From Rhyacophila brunnea (Eukaryota > Arthropoda > Insecta > Trichoptera > Rhyacophilidae), in assembly GCA_022495005.1 (NCBI GenBank), contig JAGYXB010001329.1:1054001-1118000 (forward strand): 64,000 nt of DNA. The letters are read 5' to 3'. A program made the translations under genes and the position numbers. The notes beneath the pieces were generated by a model. It was given only the letters and a program-made list of their open reading frames with translations, was not told the origin of the DNA and ran no database searches. This document shows positions 1 through 10,597 of this stretch, in pieces (within the stretch, counting starts at the first letter, position 1; each line of letters starts with the position of its first letter).

Positions 1-46
1 ATATACCTTCTGATTTATCAGTCTCTAGGTAGTTGTTAGTGTACCA

Positions 47-231
47 TTAATGATTGTGAATCAATTTACTGCTTACAACTTTATCATCTATCACCATTAC
101 GATTGCTTTGCATGACGTTTTTTTCGAGCACCGCCATCTTTCTTTGCCCGCTATTGATGTTCTATGATAAGAAAATGTGGAGTCATTTAATAGAAGCACC
201 TTTTTTCCTTTTCTTGACACTACGTACTCCA
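47..231 (-). CDS. mod(mdg4): FLYWCH zinc-finger terminal exon (mod(mdg4)-like), cassette 1
   Basis: The exon encodes one FLYWCH-type zinc finger: a GKKVLLLND start, the GKERWRCS core with the first Cys, a second Cys in SCKA, and the closing HNH directly before the TAA stop at 47-49. On the minus strand a TTTCAG acceptor ends at 232, and two bases (TG) precede the first whole codon. FLYWCH modules are DNA- or protein-binding ends of insect mod(mdg4) chromatin proteins; here the BTB part is not in the window. Reading frame upstream of the acceptor is intronic, so the apparent longer ORF to 337 is not real. The gene name is inferred from the array, not from this exon alone. Confidence 0.7.
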
Positions 232-267
232 CTGAAACTAAACGGAAAGAAATCAGATACTGTATAT

Positions 268-500
268 CAGTGGTGAAGGGTGGAAGTAGACTGTGGAGAT
301 TAGACATAAACAGAGCACAGTACACTTTGTCAGTCACACTTATTTGTTTCCATTGAACTAAGAATACAAATTGTAGGTGGTATTGATTAGTTTTTTAAAT
401 TCAATTAAATCCTGCCTAAATAAAACCCAAGACATTTGATTAAAAATATGCTTCCATCTATAAAATATCTAAAAATTATGCCATTTAATCATACAGTGAA
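268..500. mobile_element. hAT-type MITE, family A, partial copy
   Basis: Begins with CAGTGGTGAAGGGTGG and continues with the family-A body (a 'ttgtcagtcacac...cattgaactaag' region followed by a 'ccatctataaaatatctaaa' block). The right half and right end are missing or too decayed to place. Family A recurs at 6126, 15221, 36171, 39733, 51254 and about 59088. It lies just outside the acceptor of the FLYWCH exon at 47-231, so that intron carries transposon DNA. Confidence 0.6.
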
Positions 501-1149
501 ACTCTGATTCTACGGTTCTCCTGGATTTTTTTCAACGTCTTGAATTATTTTCAGTTTCTCAGCTAGAGTTCTAATTTTTTTCATGGGGGGCATTTTAGTT
601 GTGACTTATAAAAATTCGTGATACGAGATGCGAGGCAAGCCTGAGTGCCAACCGATCTGTGCAAACAAAGCGACGTAACTGAAAGGTCTGAATATATCAT
701 AAACAATTCAACGAAAGCGAAATGAAAAATATTCAACAAAAACGATCAATCGGAATATATACATAATTTGATATAAATAAAAAGGATTTCAAGTTATACA
801 CATTTATATTTTTTATAGAAATCGATGCTTTTTAAAATAGATATAAAAAATATTAAAACTATGAATTAGTCAAAAATCTAAACGCTGAAAATTTGAAACT
901 TAAACTAATTTTTAAATTAAATATAACCATAAAAATAATGTAATAATAACGTAACCTATGTACCAAATATGTGACAAATTCATTTTTTTTACAATTATTG
1001 TAAGTTTATCTTTGACTTAAAAAAAAAAATCTTTTTAATGTTTTCAGATACATATTTATTAATTAATGCAGTTGAAATTGAAAATTACCAAAAAAAATTC
1101 TGAAAATGCAAGCTTCGTATTTTTCCGCTAGGTTCTCTGTAGGTGTATA
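501..1149. other. AT-rich DNA, no gene recognised
   Basis: Very AT-rich sequence with homopolymer runs. No open frame of note, RNA gene or repeat family was recognised here. Confidence 0.5.
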
Positions 1150-1295
1150 TTATAATCCCCCTTAAATACAATTGCCATTGCTTTGCAGTTGGCATGAGTT
1201 TTTTGCCATTTGGGCATCGTCATCTTTCTTTGCCTGCTATTTAGAGAACCTATGATGTGTAAATGTGTAGTCATTTAAGTAATAGAATCATTTTT
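1150..1295 (-). pseudogene. decayed FLYWCH exon remnant
   Basis: Read on the minus strand, the segment still resembles the middle of a FLYWCH exon: an N-DYTF-like start near 1280, then a stop codon where the other cassettes have 'SKAGKERW', then A-K-rich remains of the zinc-finger core. Base identity to the cassette at 47-231 is visible in the stretch equivalent to 'ccatctttctttgcc' near 1222-1237. No intact Cys/His set or acceptor survives. It is read as a dead member of the array. Confidence 0.5.
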
Positions 1296-1351
1296 TTTCT
1301 ACAGCATATTAAATTCAACATAATAAAAATTTGATATTAAATAATAAAAAA

Positions 1352-1660
1352 ATGAATTCTTCTTCTTCATTCAGTCTGTCACGCTCCAGCATTGGGGCAT
1401 AGGGCAAGCACAAGTTCGTGCCACTTCCCTCAGTCCATTGCGAATACTCACGTCGAGTTACATTTACAGTCGAGTACACAGTTCGAGTTTGCGGCAAATC
1501 TGTTCACGGTTACCTCCAACCGTTTGATCGTCGAGTCAAACACGACTGCGTCATCTGTGTACTCCAAATCGCAGTCTTTTTTCGCATACTTTGGTTGCAT
1601 CATCATGATGTAGGCATATCCCACTGTCGGGGTGAACCATTTTATGCATTATGAAATCCA
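1352..1660. repeat. probable LINE 3'-end fragment with (GAA)n tail
   Basis: The segment opens on the plus strand with a short TTC repeat, which is a (GAA)n tail on the minus strand, followed by unusually GC-rich sequence for this region. That layout matches the RTE-type fragment at 13080-13528. No reverse-transcriptase motif is visible, so the class is uncertain. Confidence 0.3.
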
Positions 1661-1806
1661 TCATGATGATAAAAAAGAAAGGGCGCAAGTACACAGCCTT
1701 ACATGACACCTGACTCCTGACGTGATTTCGAAGAGGTCAGATAAATGAATATTGTAAATAAAATACCATCTAGTATGTTTTTGAGTCTTTTGTTAATTTT
1801 ATTATA

Positions 1807-2513
1807 CAGTAGAACCTCGATATAACAGATTTTAGGTATTATAATGAACAAAATATTCAGTCAAATATGAAAATTGTTTAAAACATCCTGTAACTATTAT
1901 ACATGCTTAAATGCAAGTGTCGCGCTTGTAAACAATATTTTCCGCATGATAATCACATTCAAGGCATAATGCACAGCAGTTTAATTTGTTTACTCAAAGT
2001 GAATAGATGCATTTATTAGTCCTATTCAATAAGTTAACAATGGTTACAAGTAGAGTAAGGTGACCCTGGGTATCACATTATGACTGGAAGTGAAATAGCA
2101 GATGAAGTTAAGAAACAACACTCCCAAAAATAAAGTTATCAGTGATAAGATCGCATTTCGACGATCTAATAACATTTATTGACTATTCGTCAGATAACGA
2201 AATTCAACTAGGTATATTACACGCATTTTCATAATTATAATAATATTAATTATTATAATTTAATAATATTTAATATTTTCGAGTTGTTTATAAAAAAACA
2301 GCAAACTTCAAAAGTGCAATCAAAACATGATTCTTTTTTCAAAGCAGAATTACCGAAAGCAAGCGCATCGACATTCAACATTAACAGGTATATCTAGATA
2401 TATCATCTGAAGACGAATAAACAGGATTTTGTTTTGTGTTTTTATATAACGGACTTTCGGCTCCAACAGACACCCCCTCACCTTGATGAATCCATCATAT
2501 CAAGGTTCTACTG
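1807..2513. mobile_element. pogo/Tigger-like MITE
   Basis: Terminal inverted repeats CAGTAGAACCTCGATATA... and ...ATATCAAGGTTCTACTG are flanked by TA on both sides (1805-1806 and 2514-2515). TA duplication and a CAGTA start with a 'CTCGATATAAC' subterminal part are typical of pogo/Tigger non-autonomous elements of the Tc1/mariner superfamily. No transposase ORF is left. Confidence 0.75.
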
Positions 2514-2524
2514 TAAATCTATTA

Positions 2525-4440
2525 AAATTATCATCTATGTCTCTGGCAGGGAATGTTTTGAGTGGCTCCTAGTCCATTGCTAACGGATTCGCTCAATATT
2601 TTATGTCTGTCTATTCTAAAGCTCCTTCGATATTGCCCACACCTCACCCGGATAGTATTTCATCTTCCTGGCCAGTACTAGATAATGGTCTTCTGGATGA
2701 GACTGACATGGTGTATGCTTTCTCTCGACAACATCCAAAATCCTCAGTAGGTCCTGATGGTATCCCCCCCTGTATTTTAAAGGGCTATGATAAGTTGTTA
2801 ACTGACCCCCTACTATAATTATTTAATCTCAGCCTAAGTACTTCTGTCTTCCCAGATTGTTGGAGCCTAACCCGTATTAGTCCGGTGCACAAAAAAGGCT
2901 CGCGCTCTGAAATAATAAATTTTCACCCGGTGGCTGTACTATCTGCACCAGCTAAATTATTTCAGTCTATTTTGCATAGGTATATTTATAAACATGTAGA
3001 CGGTCACTGACTGATGCTCAGCATGGATTTCGATCAGCTCGGTCAACAGTTACAAACCTTATGACGTATACTGAGTACATATCTCATTCGCTGAACGTAA
3101 ATTGTCAAGTGGACGCAATTTATACAGATATGTCAAAGGCTTTTGATTGGGTAGATCATGATATTCTCATTAACAAATTAAGTGCAGTAGGTGGATCTAT
3201 AAATTTTATCAACTTCTTCAAATCTCACTTTTCGCATCGCTGTCAATATGTGGAGTATGCAAGGTGTAGATCTGACGTCTTTCAAACTTATTCAGGTGTT
3301 CCCCAAGGATCAAATCTTGGCCCAATTATGTTTCTTAAATTCATTAATGACATTGTCAATGTTATAAATTGAATCCAGTTTTTACTCTTTGCAGACGATT
3401 TCACAGTGAATTAGATTGTCACATATTACAAAATAATCTCAATTCAATTGAAATTTGGGCGAAAAAAAATAAGCTCGAATTTAATACTGATAAATGTGTG
3501 TGTATTAGCTTTTCGAAATCAAAATCTCCAATTATTTTCAACTATAATATGTCAAATAGATTACTGAAGCGTCAATCAGAAGTTAAAGATCTTGGCATAT
3601 TGTTTGACTCACGTTTATCATTTCGCTCGCACATCACTTCTACGGCATTGCGTGCGAGCAAGCTTCTAGGATTAGTCATGAGACAAGCCAAGTCATTCAA
3701 GAATCCAACTGTTTTACGTACACTCTATGTGTCGTTAGTACGGAGTATTCTTGAGTATGGCTCCATCATCTGGAGTCCTTATGAAGTTTCTATAAGCTTG
3801 TTTTAGAGCGTGTTCAGAAAAAATTTCTTCGTCATCTCTATTTTAAAGTTTATAATTATTTTCCTTTTGACACCTTCTCAAACTAGTCTTTTCCGACTAA
3901 CTTTCTTCAAGGCATGCTCGCCTTTCATTCTATTGAAGCTCGTAGGTCACTTCTGCTCTTAAAGCATTTTTCCCTGCTCTCACGTGGTATCATTTTCAAT
4001 CCCGATATTCTAGAAAATTTAAATTTTTACACACCCGTCAATTACATGCGTGGTCGCAGCCATGACCTATTTTGGGTGAAAGCTGTTTCCTCATATCAGG
4101 CTCACCAGGCACCAATAGCGAGGGCTGTGCGGTTGTTCAATGCACTCCCTAGATATGTAGATATTTTTGGCGATCCATTATATATTCTGTTTTTTAAATT
4201 CTATTTTATTGTTTAATTTGTACTTTTTGAATCATTGTTGTTTTTTTTTAATTTTATTTCTTTTGTATAAAACTATTTTTGCTTTCTTTTTTTCTTCCAC
4301 TTTGTTTTTTCTGATTTTCCGAACTGATTACTTGTAATTTTTATTCTAAATGTCATGTTGTGTACGTCCAGAATTAATAATTTGTTATTTACTCAACTCG
4401 TCTTTTTTAATAAATAAATAAAAAATAAATAAATAAATAT
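2525..4440 (+). pseudogene. jockey/CR1-like LINE, reverse-transcriptase remnant
   Basis: The plus strand holds a broken reverse transcriptase of a non-LTR retrotransposon. In order: 'SSVGPDGIP' (near 2743), a palm block with 'YTDMSKAFDWVDHDI' (from 3121), 'SGVPQGSNLGPI' (near 3293), and 'NKLEFNTDKC' with 'KDLGILFDSRLSF' (3470-3630). The frames 2603-2818, 3061-3372, 3369-3806 and 3914-4216 are separated by stops and frameshifts, and the YADD/FADD part has decayed. The 3' end is a TAAA/AAAT microsatellite tail at about 4405-4440. No 5' ORF1 or endonuclease is present, so the copy is 5'-truncated and dead. Confidence 0.8.
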
Positions 4441-4735
4441 AATATTATTATATTTCATACAATTATTTTCCTTTCCTGTGTTAAATAAAAAGGTCAAGAG
4501 ATAATAATTGTAAATTATTTATTAGAAAAAATACATAAGAACCTTTATGAAAATATCATTTTAATAATAAAATTAATTATTAGTACAAAAATTGTGTAAT
4601 ACATTCACATTTTTTAATTCAAAATAATTTTTATCTTTATTATTTTACATGGAAAAAAATCTTGAGGCAGAGAAAGGGGCTGCCTTCATGCCAAGGTCAA
4701 CAAAAGTTGGAAGGTAATTTTATTAAAATATTAGC

Positions 4736-4862
4736 CCAGGCGCGCACGGGTGACTTTTGTCACGGTGAAAGTTTAGTCGCTGTCACTGTCTTCCAATCGA
4801 GCGCGCGCACGGGTGACTAAACTGGCACCCGTCACGCTTTCATTCTAGCAGTGGATTTCGAA
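4736..4862. repeat. GC-rich repeat with duplicated GCGCGCACGGGTGACT motif
   Basis: The motif GCGCGCACGGGTGACT occurs almost identically twice (near 4740 and 4804), and CACCCGTCACG near 4827 is its inverse. The patch is markedly GC-rich against its surroundings. It looks like the compressed end region of a transposon, but no full boundaries could be set. Confidence 0.35.
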
Positions 4863-5169
4863 GACGCAGCAGTGATTTGTGCTCTTATAATCAGACATAG
4901 TAAAAATGCACGAAAGAGACGTTATTGGGTACGTCCCATTAGTAATGAGAGGCTACTCAAGGGAAAGTTTTACACTTTATACGAGGACCTCCGAATCCTG
5001 TCTTTTTATTAAACAAAACATAAAAGAATGGTGAAACCTAATATAATTTTTTTCATTCATGTATATTAAAGGCGAATTATAATAATAGCAATAAAAAAAC
5101 AACTGTAACAGTAGGTGAGTACCCATTAATTTCGTACATAGATGTGTACTCAGTGCCACTTCAAGAGAA

Positions 5170-5561
5170 ATAGCGCCTGTACACATGCATGGATTTACTT
5201 GCACCAATAGTGTGTATTTTAAACTATCGCGATAAGAACTGTTTACACGTAAAAGTGCTGACTGTCTTGCCAATCTCTTTTTTCAAGAGTAAGCGAACCG
5301 CGATGTTGTCATTTTATGGTACTATTTGACAAGTTGTGAAAATCGGTTAACCTCAAAATGAGTCTCGGTGTAGTTAGTTGTTTTTACCGGCAGGTTCGCT
5401 ACTATCGTTCAGATACGGTCCAATTGTCACGTGAAAATTCAGAAGCACGCATACAATCTTGCAATTTGCACGATAATACATGTTTACACATGCATTTTTT
5501 GTTACGGTCGTGATAATACGTACTGTCTGCAGTAAATCCATGCACGTGTAAACGGGGTATT
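5170..5561. mobile_element. foldback MITE, family C, copy 1
   Basis: The ends are inverted copies: ATAGCGCCTGTACACATGCA on the left and TGCACGTGTAAACGGGGTAT on the right. The interior carries the family marker 'gtttacacgtaaaagtgctgactgt'. The same family occurs at 34785-35286, 42980-43667, 58413-58694 and as a fragment near 36575-36690. No ORF is supported; the open frames called here are chance frames in the repeat. Confidence 0.6.
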
Positions 5562-5841
5562 AGAGTGACATTGAGCAAGAGAAAACGATGCAATAGGCTT
5601 CGTGTGAGAGCAGCCGGAAATAATAATGGTAACAATATTAAATTGACTCTCAATTAATAAGTAAAATAAATCGCAATCTGATCAATTTGAAGATTAGTTG
5701 TTCCACTATAGTAGCCGGAATACTTTGGGTTTTTGAGGTGCCCTAATACGTATTAACCCAGGACCTCTTCAAGAGTAAATCTGGCAATATATAATAAATG
5801 AGTGTATATTATTATAGGTAAATTATTTCCCTAAGTATATT

Positions 5842-6032
5842 TTAATGGTTGTGTACTAAATATGTGTTCACAATGAAACCATCAACAATCATGACTCTCG
5901 CTTTGCAGCATCTCGATGCGGCGATAGAGCACTTCCATCTTTGTTTACCGTTCATTGATTGTCTTTGAAAGCAATACGTGTAATCATGTAACTTCAGCAT
6001 TTTTCGTCCTTTTTTCGATACTATGAACATGG
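5842..6032 (-). CDS. mod(mdg4): FLYWCH zinc-finger terminal exon (mod(mdg4)-like), cassette 2
   Basis: The acceptor TTTAATTGCAG ends at 6033, followed by two bases (CC) and then ATG TTC ATA. The finger reads FIVSKKGRKMLKLHDYTY, then GKQRWKCS, then CCKARVM, and ends VHNH-stop (TAA, 5842-5844). All four metal ligands (C, C, H, H) are present. The ATG right after the acceptor is internal to the mature protein, not a start. It is one of the more divergent cassettes, together with those at 47-231 and 61080-61318, and unlike the SR-GGK group. Confidence 0.72.
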
Positions 6033-6331
6033 CTGCAATTAAATAAAAAAAAAAAACAATAGTTAAATCATTGACTTATATCATAGAGTATCGTACAAAA
6101 TCCCAATATTAAAGTGGTCAGTACACAGTGGCGAAGGGTGGAGTTAGGCTGTTCTATCTGACATAAATAGTGCACACTAAACTTTGTCAGTCAAACGTAT
6201 TTGATTTCATTGAACTAAGACTACAATGTGTAGATAATGTTTGTTAGTTTTGAATATTCAATTAAACCCTGCCTAATTCGAGCCATAATAAATAATAGTC
6301 AAAACATCGGTGTCCTTATGTACGCGCATTA

Positions 6332-6840
6332 GAAGTTATACTTCTTTGGCGTAACAAAACAAAAAAAAACTTGTGATAAACTAGATTCTTTGACTAGCTC
6401 TTAATTATCTGGTTAAATTACACACTCAAGAAAAAGGACCGCTTATTGGAACGCCGTTGGTTTATTTCTATACACTTTAACTTATATTACTAAATTATAT
6501 AATGGTTTCTCGTTGTTTTTATTTTTAAAGTACCAACTGTCACTCTGGCGTTTAATAATTTGTTTACGTAAGGAATTGCAAATGGCCGACAATAATAAAT
6601 TCGCTGCCTAGGCAACGGAACAATTCTAAACTATAATATTATACTATATAATCGTCATGATTGCAGTATCATACTGTGGCGTAAAGGTAGTGCGCTCGGC
6701 TGATAACCGAACAATCGGTGGTTCGAATCCAATCGAGTGCGTTTCTTTTCGTGTGATAAAATAAATTATGTGTTACATGTCACACGCCAAAAATACACTC
6801 TGATCTGATTTCCTAAACGCGCCAAAAGAAGTATAACTTC
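6332..6840. mobile_element. TIR element with tRNA-like interior
   Basis: Inverted ends GAAGTTATACTTCTTTGGCG (6332) and CGCCAAAAGAAGTATAACTTC (to 6840) flank about 510 bp inserted in the family-A element. The TIR itself contains a small palindrome (GAAGTTATACTTC). The interior includes a tRNA-like stretch (6670-6740). No transposase is visible. Confidence 0.55.
6670..6742 (+). pseudogene. tRNA-like sequence (Ile-type GAT anticodon loop), degenerate
   Basis: The segment has an A-box-like TGGCGTAAAGG, an anticodon stem-loop TCGG-CTGATAA-CCGA (GAT, Ile), and a perfect B-box GGTTCGAATCC near 6720. The acceptor stem does not pair well, so this is more likely a tRNA-derived promoter inside a transposon than a working tRNA gene. 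Confidence 0.35.
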
Positions 6841-7078
6841 AAAAATATTCGTTTATCTATAAAATATTTTTTATCGATTATGGTTTGGTGTTTAGGCAGG
6901 CCTCTATTAATTTTAAAAAACTAACCAACATCATCTGTAATATGTACCAAAAAAAATGAACAAATGAACATGACTGAAAAAGTGTACACTATTTTTGTCT
7001 GATTGCCCATAGCATATCGAAACAATTATGGTTTGTTTTATTTTGTTAACTGTCAATTCATGGTGGAACTGCATTGTA

Positions 7079-7302
7079 TTGTTGTTTTTATTTAATAAAA
7101 CGCAATTATTTTATAGTACTTATTCCACTTTAATTTATTATTTCTATCGCTTTGAATTTTGTTTGATAAATATTGTTTTAAAAAAAAAATGTATTCAGTT
7201 GAAAATGTTCCACTGAGGCGGACGAAACCGGTCCTAATATATTAATTAAAGTGGAATAAGTACTATAAAAAAATTGCGTTTTATTAAATAAAAACAACAC
7301 TT
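7079..7302. mobile_element. foldback element with about 60-bp arms, copy 1
   Basis: The arm 'ttgtttttatttaataaaacgc...attccacttta' (7079-7130) is repeated in inverse as 'taaagtggaataagtact...' (7250-7302). The loop contains CACTGAGGCGGACGAAACCG (7211-7230), which is kept in a second copy at 50400-50580 while the rest differs. The element is inserted in family-A MITE DNA. Confidence 0.55.
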
Positions 7303-7447
7303 ATGGTTTGGTTTAGGCACAGTTTGATTGATTTTTTTTAAAACTAATCAGCACCATCTGCAATTTGTATTTAGTTAAATGAAAACAAATAAGTATCTTT
7401 AGTGTGCACTATTTATGTTGAATCTTAACAGTCTACCCTCGCCACTG

Positions 7448-8508
7448 GACTATGCAATGATCACCCTTATTGCAATGTTGGTACCTCCTGTTCATTTTTC
7501 AATTACATACTGTGAAGGTCTGAATTGTTCCTATATGCATATTTTTGCTGATGAGTGATGTGTTTAATGCAGGATCGGATTCAAGTCATAAAAACCACTA
7601 GGAGTGTGTAGGAAACTGTGTTTATTTAAAGAATAACAGTGTATAATTTATTGCTGATTAAAACGGTGCCTGTTCGCAGATATCACCTTGTTGATAAACT
7701 CGAGAAGAATGTAATTGTAATGGCACGCAGAAATCTTCTCCATGCCACTGCACCTCTAGCACCGGCGGGGAGAGGGGAACCTGCCAGCTGACGGATATCC
7801 TCCAGATACAACGTTGCAACTTACTGCAGTTGGCAGAGCTCAGAGGGACTTGTAAGAGCTGGACATAAGAATTTCCGCACGACTTTACACAAAAAATCTT
7901 AATTTCAACTTAAACTAAATTAAATTTTATGGCTTGAATCCAGTTGTTATTAAGTTAGTATCACATTACACATTAATATGATATTTTAGTCAGAAACAAA
8001 AGAAGAAGACGATTTATTACTTAAACTTTTACCGGTAAAAAACAGAATTATTGGATTACTTACTATATTGGTCAATGTTTTTTATTATAACACTCAATGA
8101 AATGATTACACGTGACATTTTGCTTCCAAAAGAGCTTTCACTCCTACAACGGCAACACGTCACAACGGGTGGTGGGTAGGTTAACCATCAGACTTTTCGA
8201 TACAGAGTGACGCTCTTATCCCAGTGCGACCTCATGCATAGCTAACCACACCTTATAACTTACGCAACAGTACCAAGAAAGTAAACAGTATATATTGTAT
8301 ATAGTATTTCAGCGGCTAGCCGTCGTAATGAAAGCGAGCTCTAAATACCATTTTTTTGTAATTATTCACCTATTTTATAAAAGGCAAAAATGCAAGATAT
8401 ATAATAATTTACCAATCTGCTTCTCGCTATTATTGTATTCCATCCAGAAGTCGAGTTCAGTGTTTTTAAGCAACGTTTAATGCAGAAGAATTGAAACCTT
8501 CAGATACT
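7448..8508. other. no gene recognised
   Basis: Mixed-composition DNA with a GC-richer patch near 7740-7860. It contains no convincing exon, RNA gene or known repeat end. Downstream (minus-strand sense) it would serve as 3' flank of the BED exon at 8509-8726. Confidence 0.4.
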
Positions 8509-8726
8509 TCATCCCTCAGTTGCAGAAAGTATTTCTGACTCCTTAATATATAGTGGACTTTTATTACAATTTATTAAATGGTTCTTCATCCTTGTTGCAT
8601 TTTTCGTGTGCTCCGCATCACAGTATTTGCATTTGTATATCATTTTTCCATTCACCCTGGTCAGCAAGAAGAAATTCCAGACGTCACTTCTGGGCTTTGT
8701 TCTTCTCAAAACTTTTATTGGAAACT
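8509..8726 (-). CDS. BED-type zinc-finger terminal exon, possible alternative end of the FLYWCH locus
   Basis: The frame encodes a BED finger: a TKPRSDVWNFF start with the aromatic pair typical of BED domains, YKCKYCD (CxxC), then MKNHLINC (HxxxxC). A minus-strand acceptor TTTTTCTGTTTTTAAG ends at 8727, two bases (AG) precede the first whole codon, and the frame closes with TGA at 8509-8511. Phase, strand and single-finger terminal design match the FLYWCH cassettes on both sides. BED fingers also occur in hAT transposases, so a transposon-derived exon remains possible. There is no ATG at the start of the frame, which supports an internal or terminal exon. Confidence 0.5.
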
Positions 8727-10597
8727 CTTAAAAACAGAAAAAAATAAGGTATATTTCGTGGGGTAGCTGTGAAAAGTTGGTAAGTCGATAATTTAGGTAT
8801 TTAGAAATAACAATGGATTATGTGTCTATATATAAAGAAATTCAAAGTCCGATATATAGAACATGCACATAAAGCACAAAGATGATTTTAGAGGGCATAT
8901 CAAACTTCAAATTGTAATTAATCCATAACATGATATCGAGACTTATCAACTTTTGACAGTAACTACACGTTATATCCAATTGATATTTTATGTGAGATGC
9001 TATGAACCCATTGCATAAATCAGGCATACGTGGATAGCGATCTAGAATATCAGTTAATTTCCTCATAATTAAGTAGGGGGCAGGTGTCTAAATCGGTAAA
9101 GCATATTGGCCAGAATCCGATGGATACATATTATTTGAGTCCAGTCCAGTACCATATTTTTTTCAAGATTTTTTCTAATATGTATGTTTCTGAGGTGTAA
9201 TGAAGTATGCTATATTTATATAAGTATTGTGAATGATTCGTTGAATAAAAAAATAGTTTAACTATTTTATATACTATTATATATTGTGTTAAAAAGTATT
9301 TTAATTAATTAATAGGTACCTATCGAAAAACATTAATTACCATATTCAATCTAAAGCGGAGCATATGGTCTTCACAAAGTTGAAGTTGTATTAACAGATC
9401 TTTGTTTTTACGAGAATGGATGTTAGCCACATCAGGTCAGAGACATTAAAAAAAACTTCATAAACTCAGTGTTAGTTGAATGGATTCAGCTTAATAAATA
9501 TAACCAAGTTTTTGTAATGTATGAGAAATACCTTGGTCTATTGTTTGGTACTTGGCCCATAGTTAAGGGAAATTACAGTACCTATATAAATCTTTCTTAT
9601 CGTATGTCAAAATCAACTATCACTTTTGGTTTGTATTTTAAAGTTCTACTTTGGCATAAGTATTATGTTAGTTATCAATTGAATAATTCTGAATGTATTA
9701 GTCGCTACCTGTTTGCGCTGGCTACCAATTTTCTCAACAATACTGCTTACTAAGGGTATTATTATTATTATTTTTAAGAAAACAAACATTCCCGGGTCAC
9801 GAATAATCTGACAATATTCGAAAATCTCTTCATCTTTATCAATATAAGCGTATGATGTTGCTTTACAATGATAGAGGACTTAGCCAGCCGAGGAATTGAA
9901 CTTACGCCGCCTGGGTGGAAACCCGACGCATTTGCAAACTCACCCATTGAACGGTCCATTAATTCATGTATTTATTGGTTGAAATGAATTCCTTGACAAC
10001 ACAAACCTCTCCAAACCAACCCACTCCACACCTCACTCGGTCTTAATCAAGCGTATGACGAGGCCCTACGTTTGGATGTGAAACATCAGCAGTTTTTTAC
10101 CCCCAATGCCCAAGTCCACGCTCTGACTGAGTTTACTGAAAGACGTAATTTAATAAAAGGTGCCATGGGAGAGAAAGGCACGGAGACTTAAATGATATAT
10201 AAGATACAAAAAACAAAGCTAAAATAATACTGACAAACAAAATTATGTTAAGAGGTCTTCACGTCCGCAATAAGACACCGCAATTTTTTTCTGAATTACT
10301 TGACAATAAAAACCCTAAGTTTGATAGAAAAATAATTGTTCTACGCTTAGAAATAACCAAATCACAGTAGTTTTGCCGATTTTCAAAGTTAGCGATGGCC
10401 ATCTTGAAATTACCCACTTTCGGTTGTCAGATTTTTTTCTGTCGATCAGTACATCTAGTAATGAAAAAAACCGTTCACAGACCTTTTATTGAAATTTTCT
10501 CAAGTTATGTGGCTTTTTTTACTAAATTGGCCCATCTATATAGGATTCTACAAAGTAAATGCTACTTTAATCAACAAATTATATTATGACATCCATA
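8727..10597. other. intronic/intergenic DNA with a SINE fragment
   Basis: No gene was recognised. At about 9380-9450, minus-strand sequence resembles the body of the window's SINE family ('attaacagatctttgtttttacgagaatggatg...'). A degenerate tRNA-like patch occurs at 9865-9950. The rest is AT-rich. Confidence 0.4.

Larger units (their letters stand above)
6126..7447. mobile_element. hAT-type MITE, family A, carrying two nested insertions
   Basis: The left end CAGTGGCGAAGGGTGG is at 6126 and the inverted right end ...CCTCGCCACTG ends at 7447. The element is interrupted twice: by a TIR element (6332-6840) and by a foldback element (about 7079-7302). Pieces of the family-A body resume after each insert, for example 'atggtttggtttaggca' near 7304. 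Nesting order can be read directly: family A is the oldest of the three. Confidence 0.65.

Noticed and set aside
9060..9130. tRNA-like or SINE-like stretch near 9080
   Set aside because: Only loose resemblance; no B-box or repeat partner was found.
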